A stretch of 64,000 nucleotides of DNA from Candidatus Gallionella acididurans (GTDB taxonomy: Bacteria; Pseudomonadota; Gammaproteobacteria; Burkholderiales; Gallionellaceae). Shown piece by piece: positions 36,824 through 45,394 of the stretch. How positions within the stretch are numbered: position 1 is the stretch's first letter; each line of letters starts with the position of its first letter. The DNA lies in NCBI GenBank assembly GCA_001577345.1, contig LSLI01000003.1, positions 1-64,000 of the forward strand, given 5' to 3'. Both the position numbers and the translations under genes were made by a program. Under the pieces are notes generated by a model. The model saw nothing but the letters and a program-made list of their open reading frames with translations. It was not told where the DNA came from and made no database searches.

Positions 36824-39079
36824 TCATGCCGGTTTCTCTGGTTTGGCCTGATGACGTTGCCACATTCCCCACAGCGCATTCTCGAAATGCCGGGCAAAGC
36901 GCGGGGCGTCGAACAGCGGGGAGGCTAGGACTTGCTGGCGCAAGCCGCTGCGCAGCGCGGCCAATTTTGTGTAATCGCCGGCCAGCGCGATTGCCTTGGA
37001 GATGTATTCCTGTCGGCTTGCCGCAACCCATTCCGGCAAGCCTGCTGCCGTGAGCAGGCTGGCTCCCTGCCTGGCCAGCAGGCTGTCACCTGCCAGAGTC
37101 AGGGTAGGCACACCCATCCACAGCGCTTCACAGGTGGTGGTGCCACCCGGATAAGGAAAGGTGTCCAGTATCATGTCAATCTCTGCATGGGCCGCCAGAT
37201 AGGCCTCGCGTTGAGTTGATTTGTGCATCATTACCCGCTCGTGGGAGATGCCGTGATGCTGGCAGCGTTGCAGCAGTTGTTCCATCTGTGCCGGTTCGCC
37301 CAATTGTTTGCACTGTAAACGCAGTTTTGCATTGGGCAGGGCAGCAAGGATTTCCCCCCATGTTTCAAGTACCTCATCACCCAGCTTGGTCAGGTTCTGG
37401 AAACAGCCAAAAGTGATCATGCCGTTCGACAAGGCGGGCAATGGCGCGACGGGCAGGTCAACCAAGGGTGTGGTGAAACACAAACGCGTGTCGGGCAGAT
37501 ACCAGACGGATTCGATGAATTGCCCCTGTTGAGCCTCGGGCACACCCACTTCGTCGGCCAGCACATAATCCATTTCCGCCATCCCTGTGGTGGCGAAATA
37601 GCCCAGCCAGGTAACCTGCACCGGCGCAGGCTTCCAGGCGAACACCGGCAGGCGGTTGTGTTCGGTATGGCCGGAAAGATCGACCAGGACATGTACACCG
37701 TCGGCGTGGATCAGGCGCGCGGCGGTTTCGTCACTGAGATTGGTCAACGGTTTCCACTCGGAGAAACGCGGGCGGATGCGAGTGGTGAGTTCGTCCTCCC
37801 TGCGATGTGTCGGATAGGCGACCAGTTCGATGCGGGCCGGGTCGATCTGAGCCAGCAGCCCTTCCAGAAAAAATCCCACCGGGTGGCTGATCAAATCACC
37901 TGACACTAGCCCGACCCGCAGGCGTTTTGGGTGGGTGGCACACTGCCAAGAAGTAAAACGGGCCCCCACTTTCTCTGCGACGATCCGGCCATACCGGCGA
38001 GCTTGTTCAAGATGGTACGAGGGTGTATTACCGGCGGTGTAATTCAAGGCAAACAGCAGGCCATGATGCGCATTAACGTAGTCGGGTTTGAGTGCTAGAA
38101 TTTGCCGGTAAATATCCATCGCACCATCGAGCCGCCCAAGGTCTTGCAGCACGATGCCCAGATTGTTTAGTGCCTCGGTGTAATCAGGTTTGACCTCCAG
38201 TGCCCGCTGGTAACATGACTCCGCACTTTCGTATTGCCCGAGGTCTTGCAGGGCATTGCCCAAGTTGTTTAGTGCCTCGGCGTAATCAGGTTTGACCTCC
38301 AGTGCCCGCCGGTAACATGACACTGCGACATCGTGTTGTCCTAGTTCTTTCAGGATATTGCCCAAGTTGTTAAGTGCATCAGCGTAATCGGGTTGGATAT
38401 CCAGAGCTCGCCGATAACTTGTCACGGCATTCTCGAACTGCCCAAGTTTTTGTAGGGCAAAGCCCAGGTTGCTGTGCGCTTCAGCCAAATCAGGTTTGAA
38501 CTCCGTAGCGTGTTGGTAACAGGTCACCGCGTTTTCAAGTTGCCCTAGAGTTTGCAGGACATGGCCCAGATTCAAATGCGCCTCGATCAGGTCAGGATTG
38601 AGCTTAATGGCGCGTTGGAAACTGGCAATGGCATCATCAGGCTGCCCGAGTTCCTTGAGCGTGACGCCCAGACTGCAATGCACCTCGGCGTAATCGGGTT
38701 GAATCTCCAGCGCACTGCGATAGTTCGCCGCGGCCTCATCAAGCTGGCCGTTGCCCAGCAGGGCATTGCCGATGTTGTAGTAAGCCCCGGCATAATCCGG
38801 TTTGTGTTTGATCGCGGTCCTGAATGCCTGCAGCGCGCCGTCCAAGTCGCCCTTCAATAACAGGACATTGCCCTGGTTGAGGTGGGCGCGTGCCGGATTG
38901 GGCGCCAGGGGTATGGCATCCAGATAACATTGTATCGCCGCGTCGAGCCGACCCTGTGCCTCCAGGACATGTCCCGCGTCGATCAAACGTGTAGATTCCT
39001 GTTCGGACGTGTCCATGCTGCCGCGGATGCTGTCCGCAGGTGCCGGTCCGGTAGAACAGAAGCGATCGAATAGGCTCAT
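36824..39079 (-). CDS. TPR-SPINDLY-type O-linked N-acetylglucosaminyltransferase (GT41)
   Basis: A 751-residue protein with a short N-terminus, about ten TPR units (residues ~40-385) and a GT41/OGT catalytic region. Its marks are LRVGLVSGDL, VDLSGHTEHNRLPVFAWKPA, VTWLGY.ATTG and the late DTFPYPGGTTTCEALWMGVPT donor-binding segment. Eukaryotic OGT adds GlcNAc to Ser/Thr; bacterial relatives modify flagellin, adhesins or pilins. The start at 39079 (MSLFDRF) lies 1 base after the upstream stop. Longer than its sister mainly through extra TPRs. Confidence 0.87.
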   Translation of the reverse strand: MSLFDRFCSTGPAPADSIRGSMDTSEQESTRLIDAGHVLEAQGRLDAAIQCYLDAIPLAPNPARAHLNQGNVLLLKGDLDGALQAFRTAIKHKPDYAGAYYNIGNALLGNGQLDEAAANYRSALEIQPDYAEVHCSLGVTLKELGQPDDAIASFQRAIKLNPDLIEAHLNLGHVLQTLGQLENAVTCYQHATEFKPDLAEAHSNLGFALQKLGQFENAVTSYRRALDIQPDYADALNNLGNILKELGQHDVAVSCYRRALEVKPDYAEALNNLGNALQDLGQYESAESCYQRALEVKPDYTEALNNLGIVLQDLGRLDGAMDIYRQILALKPDYVNAHHGLLFALNYTAGNTPSYHLEQARRYGRIVAEKVGARFTSWQCATHPKRLRVGLVSGDLISHPVGFFLEGLLAQIDPARIELVAYPTHRREDELTTRIRPRFSEWKPLTNLSDETAARLIHADGVHVLVDLSGHTEHNRLPVFAWKPAPVQVTWLGYFATTGMAEMDYVLADEVGVPEAQQGQFIESVWYLPDTRLCFTTPLVDLPVAPLPALSNGMITFGCFQNLTKLGDEVLETWGEILAALPNAKLRLQCKQLGEPAQMEQLLQRCQHHGISHERVMMHKSTQREAYLAAHAEIDMILDTFPYPGGTTTCEALWMGVPTLTLAGDSLLARQGASLLTAAGLPEWVAASRQEYISKAIALAGDYTKLAALRSGLRQQVLASPLFDAPRFARHFENALWGMWQRHQAKPEKPA
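37605..37847 (-). repeat. GT41-coding repeat block, copy 1
   Basis: About 243 bases around VDLSGHTEHNR, roughly 95% identical by eye to 39871-40113, while flanking parts of the two genes differ much more. This mosaic pattern suggests gene conversion. Confidence 0.75.
38577..38886 (-). repeat. TPR-coding repeat block, copy 2
   Basis: About 310 bases with only a few differences from copy 3 at 40771-41080. Confidence 0.85.
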
Positions 39080-39080
39080 A

Positions 39081-41273
39081 TCACAATCTTTCCGGTTTTT
39101 CCTGGTGAACCTGATGGCGTTGCCACATCGCCCACAGCGTATCCTCGAAATTCCTGGCAAAGCGCGGGGCGTCGAACAGCGGGGAGACCAGCACCTGCTG
39201 GCGCAGGTCGGCGCGCAGCGCGGCCAAGCGTTCAAGGTCGGTGGCGAATGCCACAGCTTTAGCCACATAGTCGTCCATGTCAGCGGCGATCCAATCGGGT
39301 AATCCGGCATTGTGGGCGATACTGCCTGCCGTGCATGAAAGAAACCTGTCGCCCTGCAGGCTCAGCACCGGCACACCCATCCACAATGCTTCAACGCTGG
39401 TAGTCACCCCGGGGTAGGGGAAAGTATCCAACGCGATATCGACTTTGCTGTAAGCAGCCAGATGATCATCGCGGGATGCCAGTATCCCGCTTAACAGCAG
39501 TTGGCCGGGCGCAATGCCGCAGGAAGCAAAACGTAGGCGGGTTTTTTCGCAGGCAGCCGGTTCACTCAACTGTTTCGTCTTGAGCAACAGCCGTGAGTTT
39601 GGCACCAACTTGAGTATACGCGCCCATGCAGCCACGACAGCATCGTTCATCTTGGTCAGGTTATTGAAACTCCCAAAGGTCACATACCCGGTTGATAGTG
39701 CTGGGAGCGGGGCGACATTCACGGGTGAAGCCGGAATGGTAAGGCACAAATAGCTTTCCGGCATCCGCCACACCGTTTCTGAGAAGTGATTTTCGTATTC
39801 TGCCGGAATGGCATGTGGATCACCCAGCACATAATCCATTTCCGTCATCCCGGTCGTCGCCGGCAACCCCAGCCAGGTAACCTGCACCGGCGCAGGCTTC
39901 CAGGCGAATACCGGCAGGCGGTTGTGTTCGGTATGGCCGGAAAGATCGACTAGGACATGTACACCGTCGGCGTGGATCAGGCGCGCGGCTGTTTCGTCAC
40001 TGAGATTGGTCAACGGTTTCCACTCGGAGAAATGCGGGCGGATGCGCGCGGTGAGTTCGTCCCGCCTGCGATGTGTCGGATAGGCGATCAGTTCGATGCG
40101 CGCCGGATCGATCCTGGTTAACAGGCCCTCCAAAAAATGTCCCACGGAATGTGTGAACAAGTCACCGGATACCAGCCCGACGCGCAGGCGTTCTGGCTGA
40201 GCCGCGCACTGCCAGGAAGCAAAGCGTGCGGTCACTTTTTCTGCAACGATCCGGCCAAACTGGCGTGCCTGGTCAAGATGGTACGAGGGTGTGTGGTTGG
40301 CAGTGTAGATTAATGTAAACAGCAGGTTATGAAGCGCATTAAGGTAATCTGGTTTGATCTCCAATGCTCGCCGATAACTTGCTGCCGCTTCAGCGAATTG
40401 TCCCAGCTCTTGCAGTACATTACCTAAGCCGGTGTGTACCTCAACATAATCGGGTTTGAGTGCCAGCGCCCGCCGGTAACTCGCCAGCGCATTATCAAGC
40501 TGTCCGATTTTTTCCAGTGCGGTGCCCAGGTTGTTATGTGCCTCGGCGTAATCGGGTTTCAGTTCCAGCGCCCGATGGTAGCTTGCCACTGCATTATCAA
40601 GTTGTCCAAGTTCTTGCAAGGCACGACCCAAGCTGTCATACGCTTCCGTCAGATTGGGTTCGATCTCCAGTACCCGTCTGAAATTCGCTACTGCTTTCTC
40701 CAATTTCCCGTTATTTAGCAGGACATTTCCAGAGTTGTATAGGTGCTCCAGAATGTTACCCAAGTTGGATTGCGCCTCGATCAGGTCAGGATTGAGCTTA
40801 ATGGCGCGTTGGAAACTGGCAATGGCATCATCAGGCTGCCCGAGTTCCTTGAGCGCGACGCCCAGACTGCAATGCACCTCGGCGTAATCGGGTTGAATCT
40901 CCAGCGCACTGCGATAGTTCGCCGCGGCCTCATCAAGCTGGCCGTTGCCCAGCAGGGCATTGCCGATGTTGTAGTAAGCCCCGGCATAATCCGGTTTGTG
41001 TTTGATCGCGGTCCTGAATGCCTGCAGCGCGCCGTCCAGGTCGCCCTTCAATAACAGGACATTGCCCTGGTTGAGGTAGGCGCGCGCCGGGTTGGGTGCC
41101 AGGCGGAGGGCATCCAGATAACACTGCATCGCCGCGTTGAGGCTGCCCTGGGCTTCCAGTTCATGTCCTGCGTCGATCAGGCGTGTCGCGTCCTGTTCCG
41201 AAGTCTCAGCCCTGCGCGCGCTGCTGTTCGCGACTACCTGTCTGTTAGAGCGTAAGCGATCGAATAATCCCAT
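39081..41273 (-). CDS. TPR-SPINDLY-type O-linked N-acetylglucosaminyltransferase (GT41), paralogue
   Basis: A 730-residue paralogue of the downstream gene. It has about eight TPR units (residues ~30-330), a break near LGNILEHLYNSGN where one repeat looks truncated, then the GT41 region with LRVGLVSGDLFTHSVGHFLEG, VDLSGHTEHNRLPVFAWKPA, FGSFNNLTKMND and DTFPYPGVTTSVEALWMGVPV. First gene of the three-gene array; TAAAAGGTTATTAG precedes the ATG. Donor and targets unknown; PilA at 57 kb or flagellin elsewhere are possibilities only. Confidence 0.87.
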   Translation of the reverse strand: MGLFDRLRSNRQVVANSSARRAETSEQDATRLIDAGHELEAQGSLNAAMQCYLDALRLAPNPARAYLNQGNVLLLKGDLDGALQAFRTAIKHKPDYAGAYYNIGNALLGNGQLDEAAANYRSALEIQPDYAEVHCSLGVALKELGQPDDAIASFQRAIKLNPDLIEAQSNLGNILEHLYNSGNVLLNNGKLEKAVANFRRVLEIEPNLTEAYDSLGRALQELGQLDNAVASYHRALELKPDYAEAHNNLGTALEKIGQLDNALASYRRALALKPDYVEVHTGLGNVLQELGQFAEAAASYRRALEIKPDYLNALHNLLFTLIYTANHTPSYHLDQARQFGRIVAEKVTARFASWQCAAQPERLRVGLVSGDLFTHSVGHFLEGLLTRIDPARIELIAYPTHRRRDELTARIRPHFSEWKPLTNLSDETAARLIHADGVHVLVDLSGHTEHNRLPVFAWKPAPVQVTWLGLPATTGMTEMDYVLGDPHAIPAEYENHFSETVWRMPESYLCLTIPASPVNVAPLPALSTGYVTFGSFNNLTKMNDAVVAAWARILKLVPNSRLLLKTKQLSEPAACEKTRLRFASCGIAPGQLLLSGILASRDDHLAAYSKVDIALDTFPYPGVTTSVEALWMGVPVLSLQGDRFLSCTAGSIAHNAGLPDWIAADMDDYVAKAVAFATDLERLAALRADLRQQVLVSPLFDAPRFARNFEDTLWAMWQRHQVHQEKPERL
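39871..40113 (-). repeat. GT41-coding repeat block, copy 2
   Basis: Partner of the block at 37605-37847. Confidence 0.75.
40771..41080 (-). repeat. TPR-coding repeat block, copy 3
   Basis: Nearly identical to copy 2 (38577-38886). Confidence 0.85.
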
Positions 41274-41414
41274 CTAATAACCTTTAAAAGATAAATTTTG
41301 CTAAACTTGCCTTGCAAATGCGCAGTTTATATTTTTTGCGGGAATAGCTTGGTCTTTACCGAATATCGCCATTTTCAGGTCCTTTAATTTCATCGATATG
41401 TCCGGAGCGGAAAC

Positions 41415-41717
41415 ATGATACTAGATTGGTTCAACGCTGAAGAAGCAGTTTTGTTTGCGCATGAGATAGTCCGCGAAGTAAACCGGCTGTTTCCTCCCGC
41501 TGAACAAAAAGGGAAAGCTATCCCGGCAAAAGAATACCAGAGAAAATTTGACAGTCTGATCGTCCGCGTACGCACATTTTCCTCAAAGCACAGGCTGAAT
41601 ATTTATAAAAAAGCAAAACTTTTGAATACGATTAAATGGGAAATGAAGGACGCCGGGCACGAGGAAGTTATTGTCAATGAGTTCATTTCCTTCCTTGCCC
41701 CACTGTTGGTCAATTAG
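41415..41717 (+). CDS. small soluble protein of unknown function
   Basis: A 100-residue, largely helical, basic protein. It contains FNAEEAVLFAHEIVREVNRLFPP, then a KEYQRKFDSLIVRVRTF segment, and ends SFLAPLLVN. No recognised domain or membrane segment. GGAGCGG lies 5 bases before the ATG. It is divergent from the TPR glycosyltransferase array and 199 bases before sucC. Confidence 0.7.
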   Translation: MILDWFNAEEAVLFAHEIVREVNRLFPPAEQKGKAIPAKEYQRKFDSLIVRVRTFSSKHRLNIYKKAKLLNTIKWEMKDAGHEEVIVNEFISFLAPLLVN

Positions 41718-41803
41718 ATAGATTGCAGATAATTTTCTTGCCGGTATTTTTTGTTGATTGCCGACCAATTTTCACCGGCGTATTGAAGGGGTCGTTTTGT
41801 GTT

Positions 41804-41833
41804 TTGACAACGCATCTTCCCTTGCCGCATGAT
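41804..41833 (+). promoter_or_regulatory. candidate sigma-70 promoter of sucC
   Basis: TTGACA, 18-base spacer, CATGAT, about 80 bases before the sucC ATG. The -10 box is weak. Confidence 0.3.
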
Positions 41834-41916
41834 TTTCCGCTTTATTTCAATAAATTCGGTAATATTGCATCTGCGCCAAACTTGGCGACAGGGCTACATT
41901 CGGGCAACAATCCATC

Positions 41917-43086
41917 ATGAAAATTCACGAGTACCAGGGCAAAGAAATACTTCGTCAATTCAGTGTGCCTACACCTCGCGGGGCGGCATGCCATAGCGTA
42001 GATGAGGCTGTGTCGGCGGCCCGGCAATTGGGTGGAGCAGCCTGGGTGGTAAAGGCGCAGATACATGCGGGTGGTCGCGGCAAGGGCGGCGGGGTGAAGG
42101 TGGCGCACTCGCTGGAAGAAGTGCGCAGCGCGGCGCAGCAGATTCTCGGCATGCACCTGATTACGCATCAAACCGGTCCGGAGGGGCAAGTCGTGCGTCG
42201 CTTGCTTGTCGAAGAGGGCGCGCAAATAGCCCAAGAGTTTTACATTGGCATGGTGATAGACCGCAGCAAGCAGCGCGTAGCCTTGCTCGCGAGCAGTGAA
42301 GGCGGAATGGAGATCGAACAGGTCGCACTGCACGCGCCGGACAAGATACACAAGGTTTGGATAGACCCGGCGACGGGGTTGCGCAATGCCGAGATGGACT
42401 CAATCGCTCGTGCCATCGGCATACCCGCGGCAGCCTATGTCCAAGCGCGTGCATGCCTGCAGGGCCTGTACCGGGCCTTTGTGGAGAAAGACGCGATGCT
42501 CGCGGAAATCAATCCATTGGTGCTGACCGCGGATGGCCGCCTGCTGGCTTTGGATGCAAAGTTTAACTTTGATAGTAACGCGCTGTACCGGCATCCGGAG
42601 ATTGTGGCGTATCGCGACCTTGATGAAGAGGATCCAGCCGAGATCGAGGCGTCCAAATTCGATCTCAGTTATATCGCCCTGGATGGTGACATCGGCTGTC
42701 TGGTCAATGGCGCGGGGCTGGCAATGGCGACCATGGACATCATCAAGTTGTACGGTGGCAATCCGGCGAATTTCCTCGATGTGGGCGGCGGGGCGAGCAC
42801 GGAAAAAGTTACTGAGGCGTTCAAGCTGATGCTGAAGAATCCGAAGCTGAAAGCGATATTGGTGAACATCTTCGGCGGCATCATGAAATGCGATGTTATC
42901 GCCGCGGGCGTGGTTGCCGCGGCGCGCGAGGTTGATCTGAACGTGCCTTTGGTGGTGCGTCTGGAGGGCACCAACGTGGAACTGGGCAGGAAAATCCTGG
43001 CCGAATCCGGACTGACCATCATTTCCGGCAGCGACATGGCGGATGCGGCACAAAAGGTCGTTGCGGCGGCCGGGGAGAAACAATAA
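41917..43086 (+). CDS. sucC: succinate-CoA ligase (ADP-forming), beta subunit
   Basis: A 389-residue ATP-grasp subunit. It has [13 protein letters not shown] at the start, the nucleotide-binding [18 protein letters not shown] near residue 44, EINPLVLT near residue 197 and the [10 protein letters not shown] and [10 protein letters not shown] segments at the C-terminal domain. With SucD it interconverts succinyl-CoA and succinate in the TCA cycle. Malate-CoA ligase is a related alternative. Overlaps sucD by one base. Confidence 0.94.
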   Translation: MKIHEYQGKEILRQFSVPTPRGAACHSVDEAVSAARQLGGAAWVVKAQIHAGGRGKGGGVKVAHSLEEVRSAAQQILGMHLITHQTGPEGQVVRRLLVEEGAQIAQEFYIGMVIDRSKQRVALLASSEGGMEIEQVALHAPDKIHKVWIDPATGLRNAEMDSIARAIGIPAAAYVQARACLQGLYRAFVEKDAMLAEINPLVLTADGRLLALDAKFNFDSNALYRHPEIVAYRDLDEEDPAEIEASKFDLSYIALDGDIGCLVNGAGLAMATMDIIKLYGGNPANFLDVGGGASTEKVTEAFKLMLKNPKLKAILVNIFGGIMKCDVIAAGVVAAAREVDLNVPLVVRLEGTNVELGRKILAESGLTIISGSDMADAAQKVVAAAGEKQ

Positions 43087-43967
43087 TGTCCATCCTGATC
43101 GATAAAAACACCAGAGTGATGACGCAGGGTATGACCGGCAAGGTGGGCCAATTCCACACCATCAATTGCAAGGCCTATGCGAACGGTGCGAGTTGTTTCG
43201 TCGCAGGGGTGAACCCGAAAAAAGCGGGAGAATTGTTTGAGGGTATCCCGGTATATGAGTCGGTGCTCGCTGCAAAAGCAGCGACCGGAGCCACGGTGTC
43301 GGTAATCTACGTCCCGCCATCGGGTGCCGCGGCAGCAATCGATGAGGCGGTCGAGGCCGATCTGGATCTGGTGATCTGCATCACGGAAGGGATCCCGGTG
43401 CACGACATGCTGCGCACGCGTTACAAGATGCAGGGCAAGCGCACCCTGTTGATCGGGCCGAATTGCCCGGGGCTGATCACGCCCGACGAGATCAAGATCG
43501 GCATCATGCCCGGGCATATACACCGCAAGGGACGCATCGGTGTGGTGTCGCGATCGGGGACGCTCACCTACGAGGCAGTCGGACAATTGACCGCATTGGG
43601 TCTGGGCCAATCCTCTTGCGTTGGCATCGGCGGTGACCCGATCAATGGCTTGAAGCATCTGGATGTGATGAAGCTGTTCAACGAAGATCCCCAGACCGAT
43701 GCGGTGGTCATGGTGGGTGAGATCGGCGGCAGCGACGAAGAGGAGTGCGCGCGCTGGATCAGGGACAACATGAAAAAGCCGGTGGTAGGTTTTATCGCCG
43801 GCATCACCGCGCCTCCCGGCAAGCGTATGGGGCACGCCGGTGCAATCATTTCCGGCGGCCAGGGCGGTGCCGAAGACAAGCTGGTGGTGATGGAAGAATG
43901 CGGTATCCACATCACTCGCAATCCGGCGGAAATGGGGCGCACGATGCAGAAGGTCCTGAAGAGTTAA
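43086..43967 (+). CDS. sucD: succinate-CoA ligase, alpha subunit
   Basis: A 293-residue subunit with a CoA-binding Rossmann domain ([12 protein letters not shown] near residue 14). The phosphorylated histidine is in [17 protein letters not shown] near residue 248. GPNCPGLI and [12 protein letters not shown] are also present. Partner of SucC. Confidence 0.96.
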   Translation: MSILIDKNTRVMTQGMTGKVGQFHTINCKAYANGASCFVAGVNPKKAGELFEGIPVYESVLAAKAATGATVSVIYVPPSGAAAAIDEAVEADLDLVICITEGIPVHDMLRTRYKMQGKRTLLIGPNCPGLITPDEIKIGIMPGHIHRKGRIGVVSRSGTLTYEAVGQLTALGLGQSSCVGIGGDPINGLKHLDVMKLFNEDPQTDAVVMVGEIGGSDEEECARWIRDNMKKPVVGFIAGITAPPGKRMGHAGAIISGGQGGAEDKLVVMEECGIHITRNPAEMGRTMQKVLKS

Positions 43968-43970
43968 ATA

Positions 43971-44801
43971 ATGCTGGAAATGTTCTCCACATCGCAATTC
44001 TGGGTCGATGTGTTCAAGATCATCGTGATCGACCTGTTGCTGTCCGGCGACAACGCGGTGGTGATCGCGCTTGCTTGCCGCAATCTTCCTGCCGGGCAGC
44101 GCAGCAAGGGCATCCTGTTCGGTGTGGCGGGCGCGATAGGCCTGCGTGTGATATTGACGTTCTTTGCTGTGAGCCTGCTGTCGCTGCCTTACCTCAGGCT
44201 GGTCGGTGCACTGCTGCTGCTGTGGATAGGCATAAAGCTGATCCTGCCTGAGGAAGATCATAACGCGGACAATATTCAGGCTGACACGCGGCTGCTGGGC
44301 GCGGTCAAGACCATCATCATCGCCGATTTCGTGATGAGTCTGGATAACGTGCTGGGTGTGGCGGCCGCAGCCAAGGGTAATGTGGCGCTGCTGGTGTTTG
44401 GCCTGCTGATCAGCATTCCGCTGATCGCATGGAGCAGCCAGCTGGTACTCAGGCTGATCGATCGCTTTCCGTTCATCATCTATGCAGGTGGCGCGCTCCT
44501 GGGATACGTCGCGGGTGAAATGCTGGTCAGCGAGGCTTTGTTCAGTCCGCTGGTGGAGACACGGCATTATCTGCATAGTCTGGTTCCGGTGTTTTGTGCG
44601 CTGCTGGTGTTGGCGGCAGGAAGGTGGCTGGCGGTACGCAAGGCTGCGGCAAGAGCAGTCATCAACCTGGTGGACGAAGCGGTTGTGGCAGGGGTGGGTG
44701 ACAAGTCGCAAACGGCTCCAGCAGGGGTGGATGGCAAGCCGCCGGTCCGGAAATACGCGAATATCGTGCCAGACGATAAATCGCCAGGCGATAAATCGTA
44801 A
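43971..44801 (+). CDS. TerC-family membrane protein (YjbE/manganese-exporter-like)
   Basis: A 276-residue protein with about seven helices. The TerC motifs IDLLLSGDNAVVIALA near residue 20 and ADFVMSLDNVLGVAAAA near residue 120 carry the acidic residues thought to bind metal. Some homologues export Mn2+ or help metallate exoenzymes. The C-terminal ~55 residues are a charged, lysine/proline-rich tail unlike the core. Starts 3 bases after sucD and is followed closely by the UspA gene. Confidence 0.85.
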   Translation: MLEMFSTSQFWVDVFKIIVIDLLLSGDNAVVIALACRNLPAGQRSKGILFGVAGAIGLRVILTFFAVSLLSLPYLRLVGALLLLWIGIKLILPEEDHNADNIQADTRLLGAVKTIIIADFVMSLDNVLGVAAAAKGNVALLVFGLLISIPLIAWSSQLVLRLIDRFPFIIYAGGALLGYVAGEMLVSEALFSPLVETRHYLHSLVPVFCALLVLAAGRWLAVRKAAARAVINLVDEAVVAGVGDKSQTAPAGVDGKPPVRKYANIVPDDKSPGDKS

Positions 44802-44811
44802 GGGGGGGATG

Positions 44812-45237
44812 ATGAAAATACTGATACCGGTCGATGGTTCGGCTTATGCCCAGCATGCAGTCGAGTACGTGATCAGAAATGGGGCGGCCTGGAAGGAATC
44901 ACCGCAGGTATTGCTGCTGAACGTGCAGTGGAATGTGGCGGTGGGCAATGTCAAACTGTTCATCAGTCAGGAAACCATCAACGATTATTATCGCGAGCAG
45001 GGAATGGCAGCACTCCAGCCTGCCCGCGCGGCGCTTGATGCCGCTGCCTTGCCCTATCAGTACCACATCAGCGTGGGCACCCCCGCGGAAGCGATAGCCC
45101 AGTATGCCGATCAGCAAAAAGTGGATCAAATCGTGATGGGCAGGCAGGGACAGGGCGGATTGCAATCATTGTTGCTGGGTTCAGTAGTGAACAAAGTCCT
45201 GCATCTGGCAAAATGCCCGGTGCAGTTGGTCATGTAA
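44812..45237 (+). CDS. universal stress protein UspA family
   Basis: A 141-residue single-domain Usp. It has the N-terminal MKILIPVDGSAYAQHAVEY and the nucleotide-loop signature IVMGRQGQGGLQSLLLGSVVNKVLHLAKCPV, of the ATP-binding type (GxxGxG...S). AGGGGGGG lies just before two adjacent ATGs (44809 and 44812); the second has better spacing. Role in stress response is general to the family. Confidence 0.9.
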   Translation: MKILIPVDGSAYAQHAVEYVIRNGAAWKESPQVLLLNVQWNVAVGNVKLFISQETINDYYREQGMAALQPARAALDAAALPYQYHISVGTPAEAIAQYADQQKVDQIVMGRQGQGGLQSLLLGSVVNKVLHLAKCPVQLVM

Positions 45238-45394
45238 ATACAGCCTTGCCGTCCTTCCATGACCAATCGTTTTTTTGGATAACTGCCAGTAAACCTGAAG
45301 GGTTATGGTGGGTTGATGGGAAGTATATTAATATCTGCGCCGTATCCTGCATGGAAATCCACATCACTCTTGTCAATAAGTTCCCGGGGAAAAT

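Noticed and set aside
36306-41080. Regular repeats in the TPR array considered as a CRISPR or VNTR
   Set aside because: The periodicity is 102 bases and coding (34-residue TPR units); there are no short identical repeats with unique spacers.
42669-44711. 680-codon open frame on the minus strand over sucC, sucD and the TerC gene
   Set aside because: It mirrors three clear genes and has His/Gln/Asp-rich composition typical of antisense frames.
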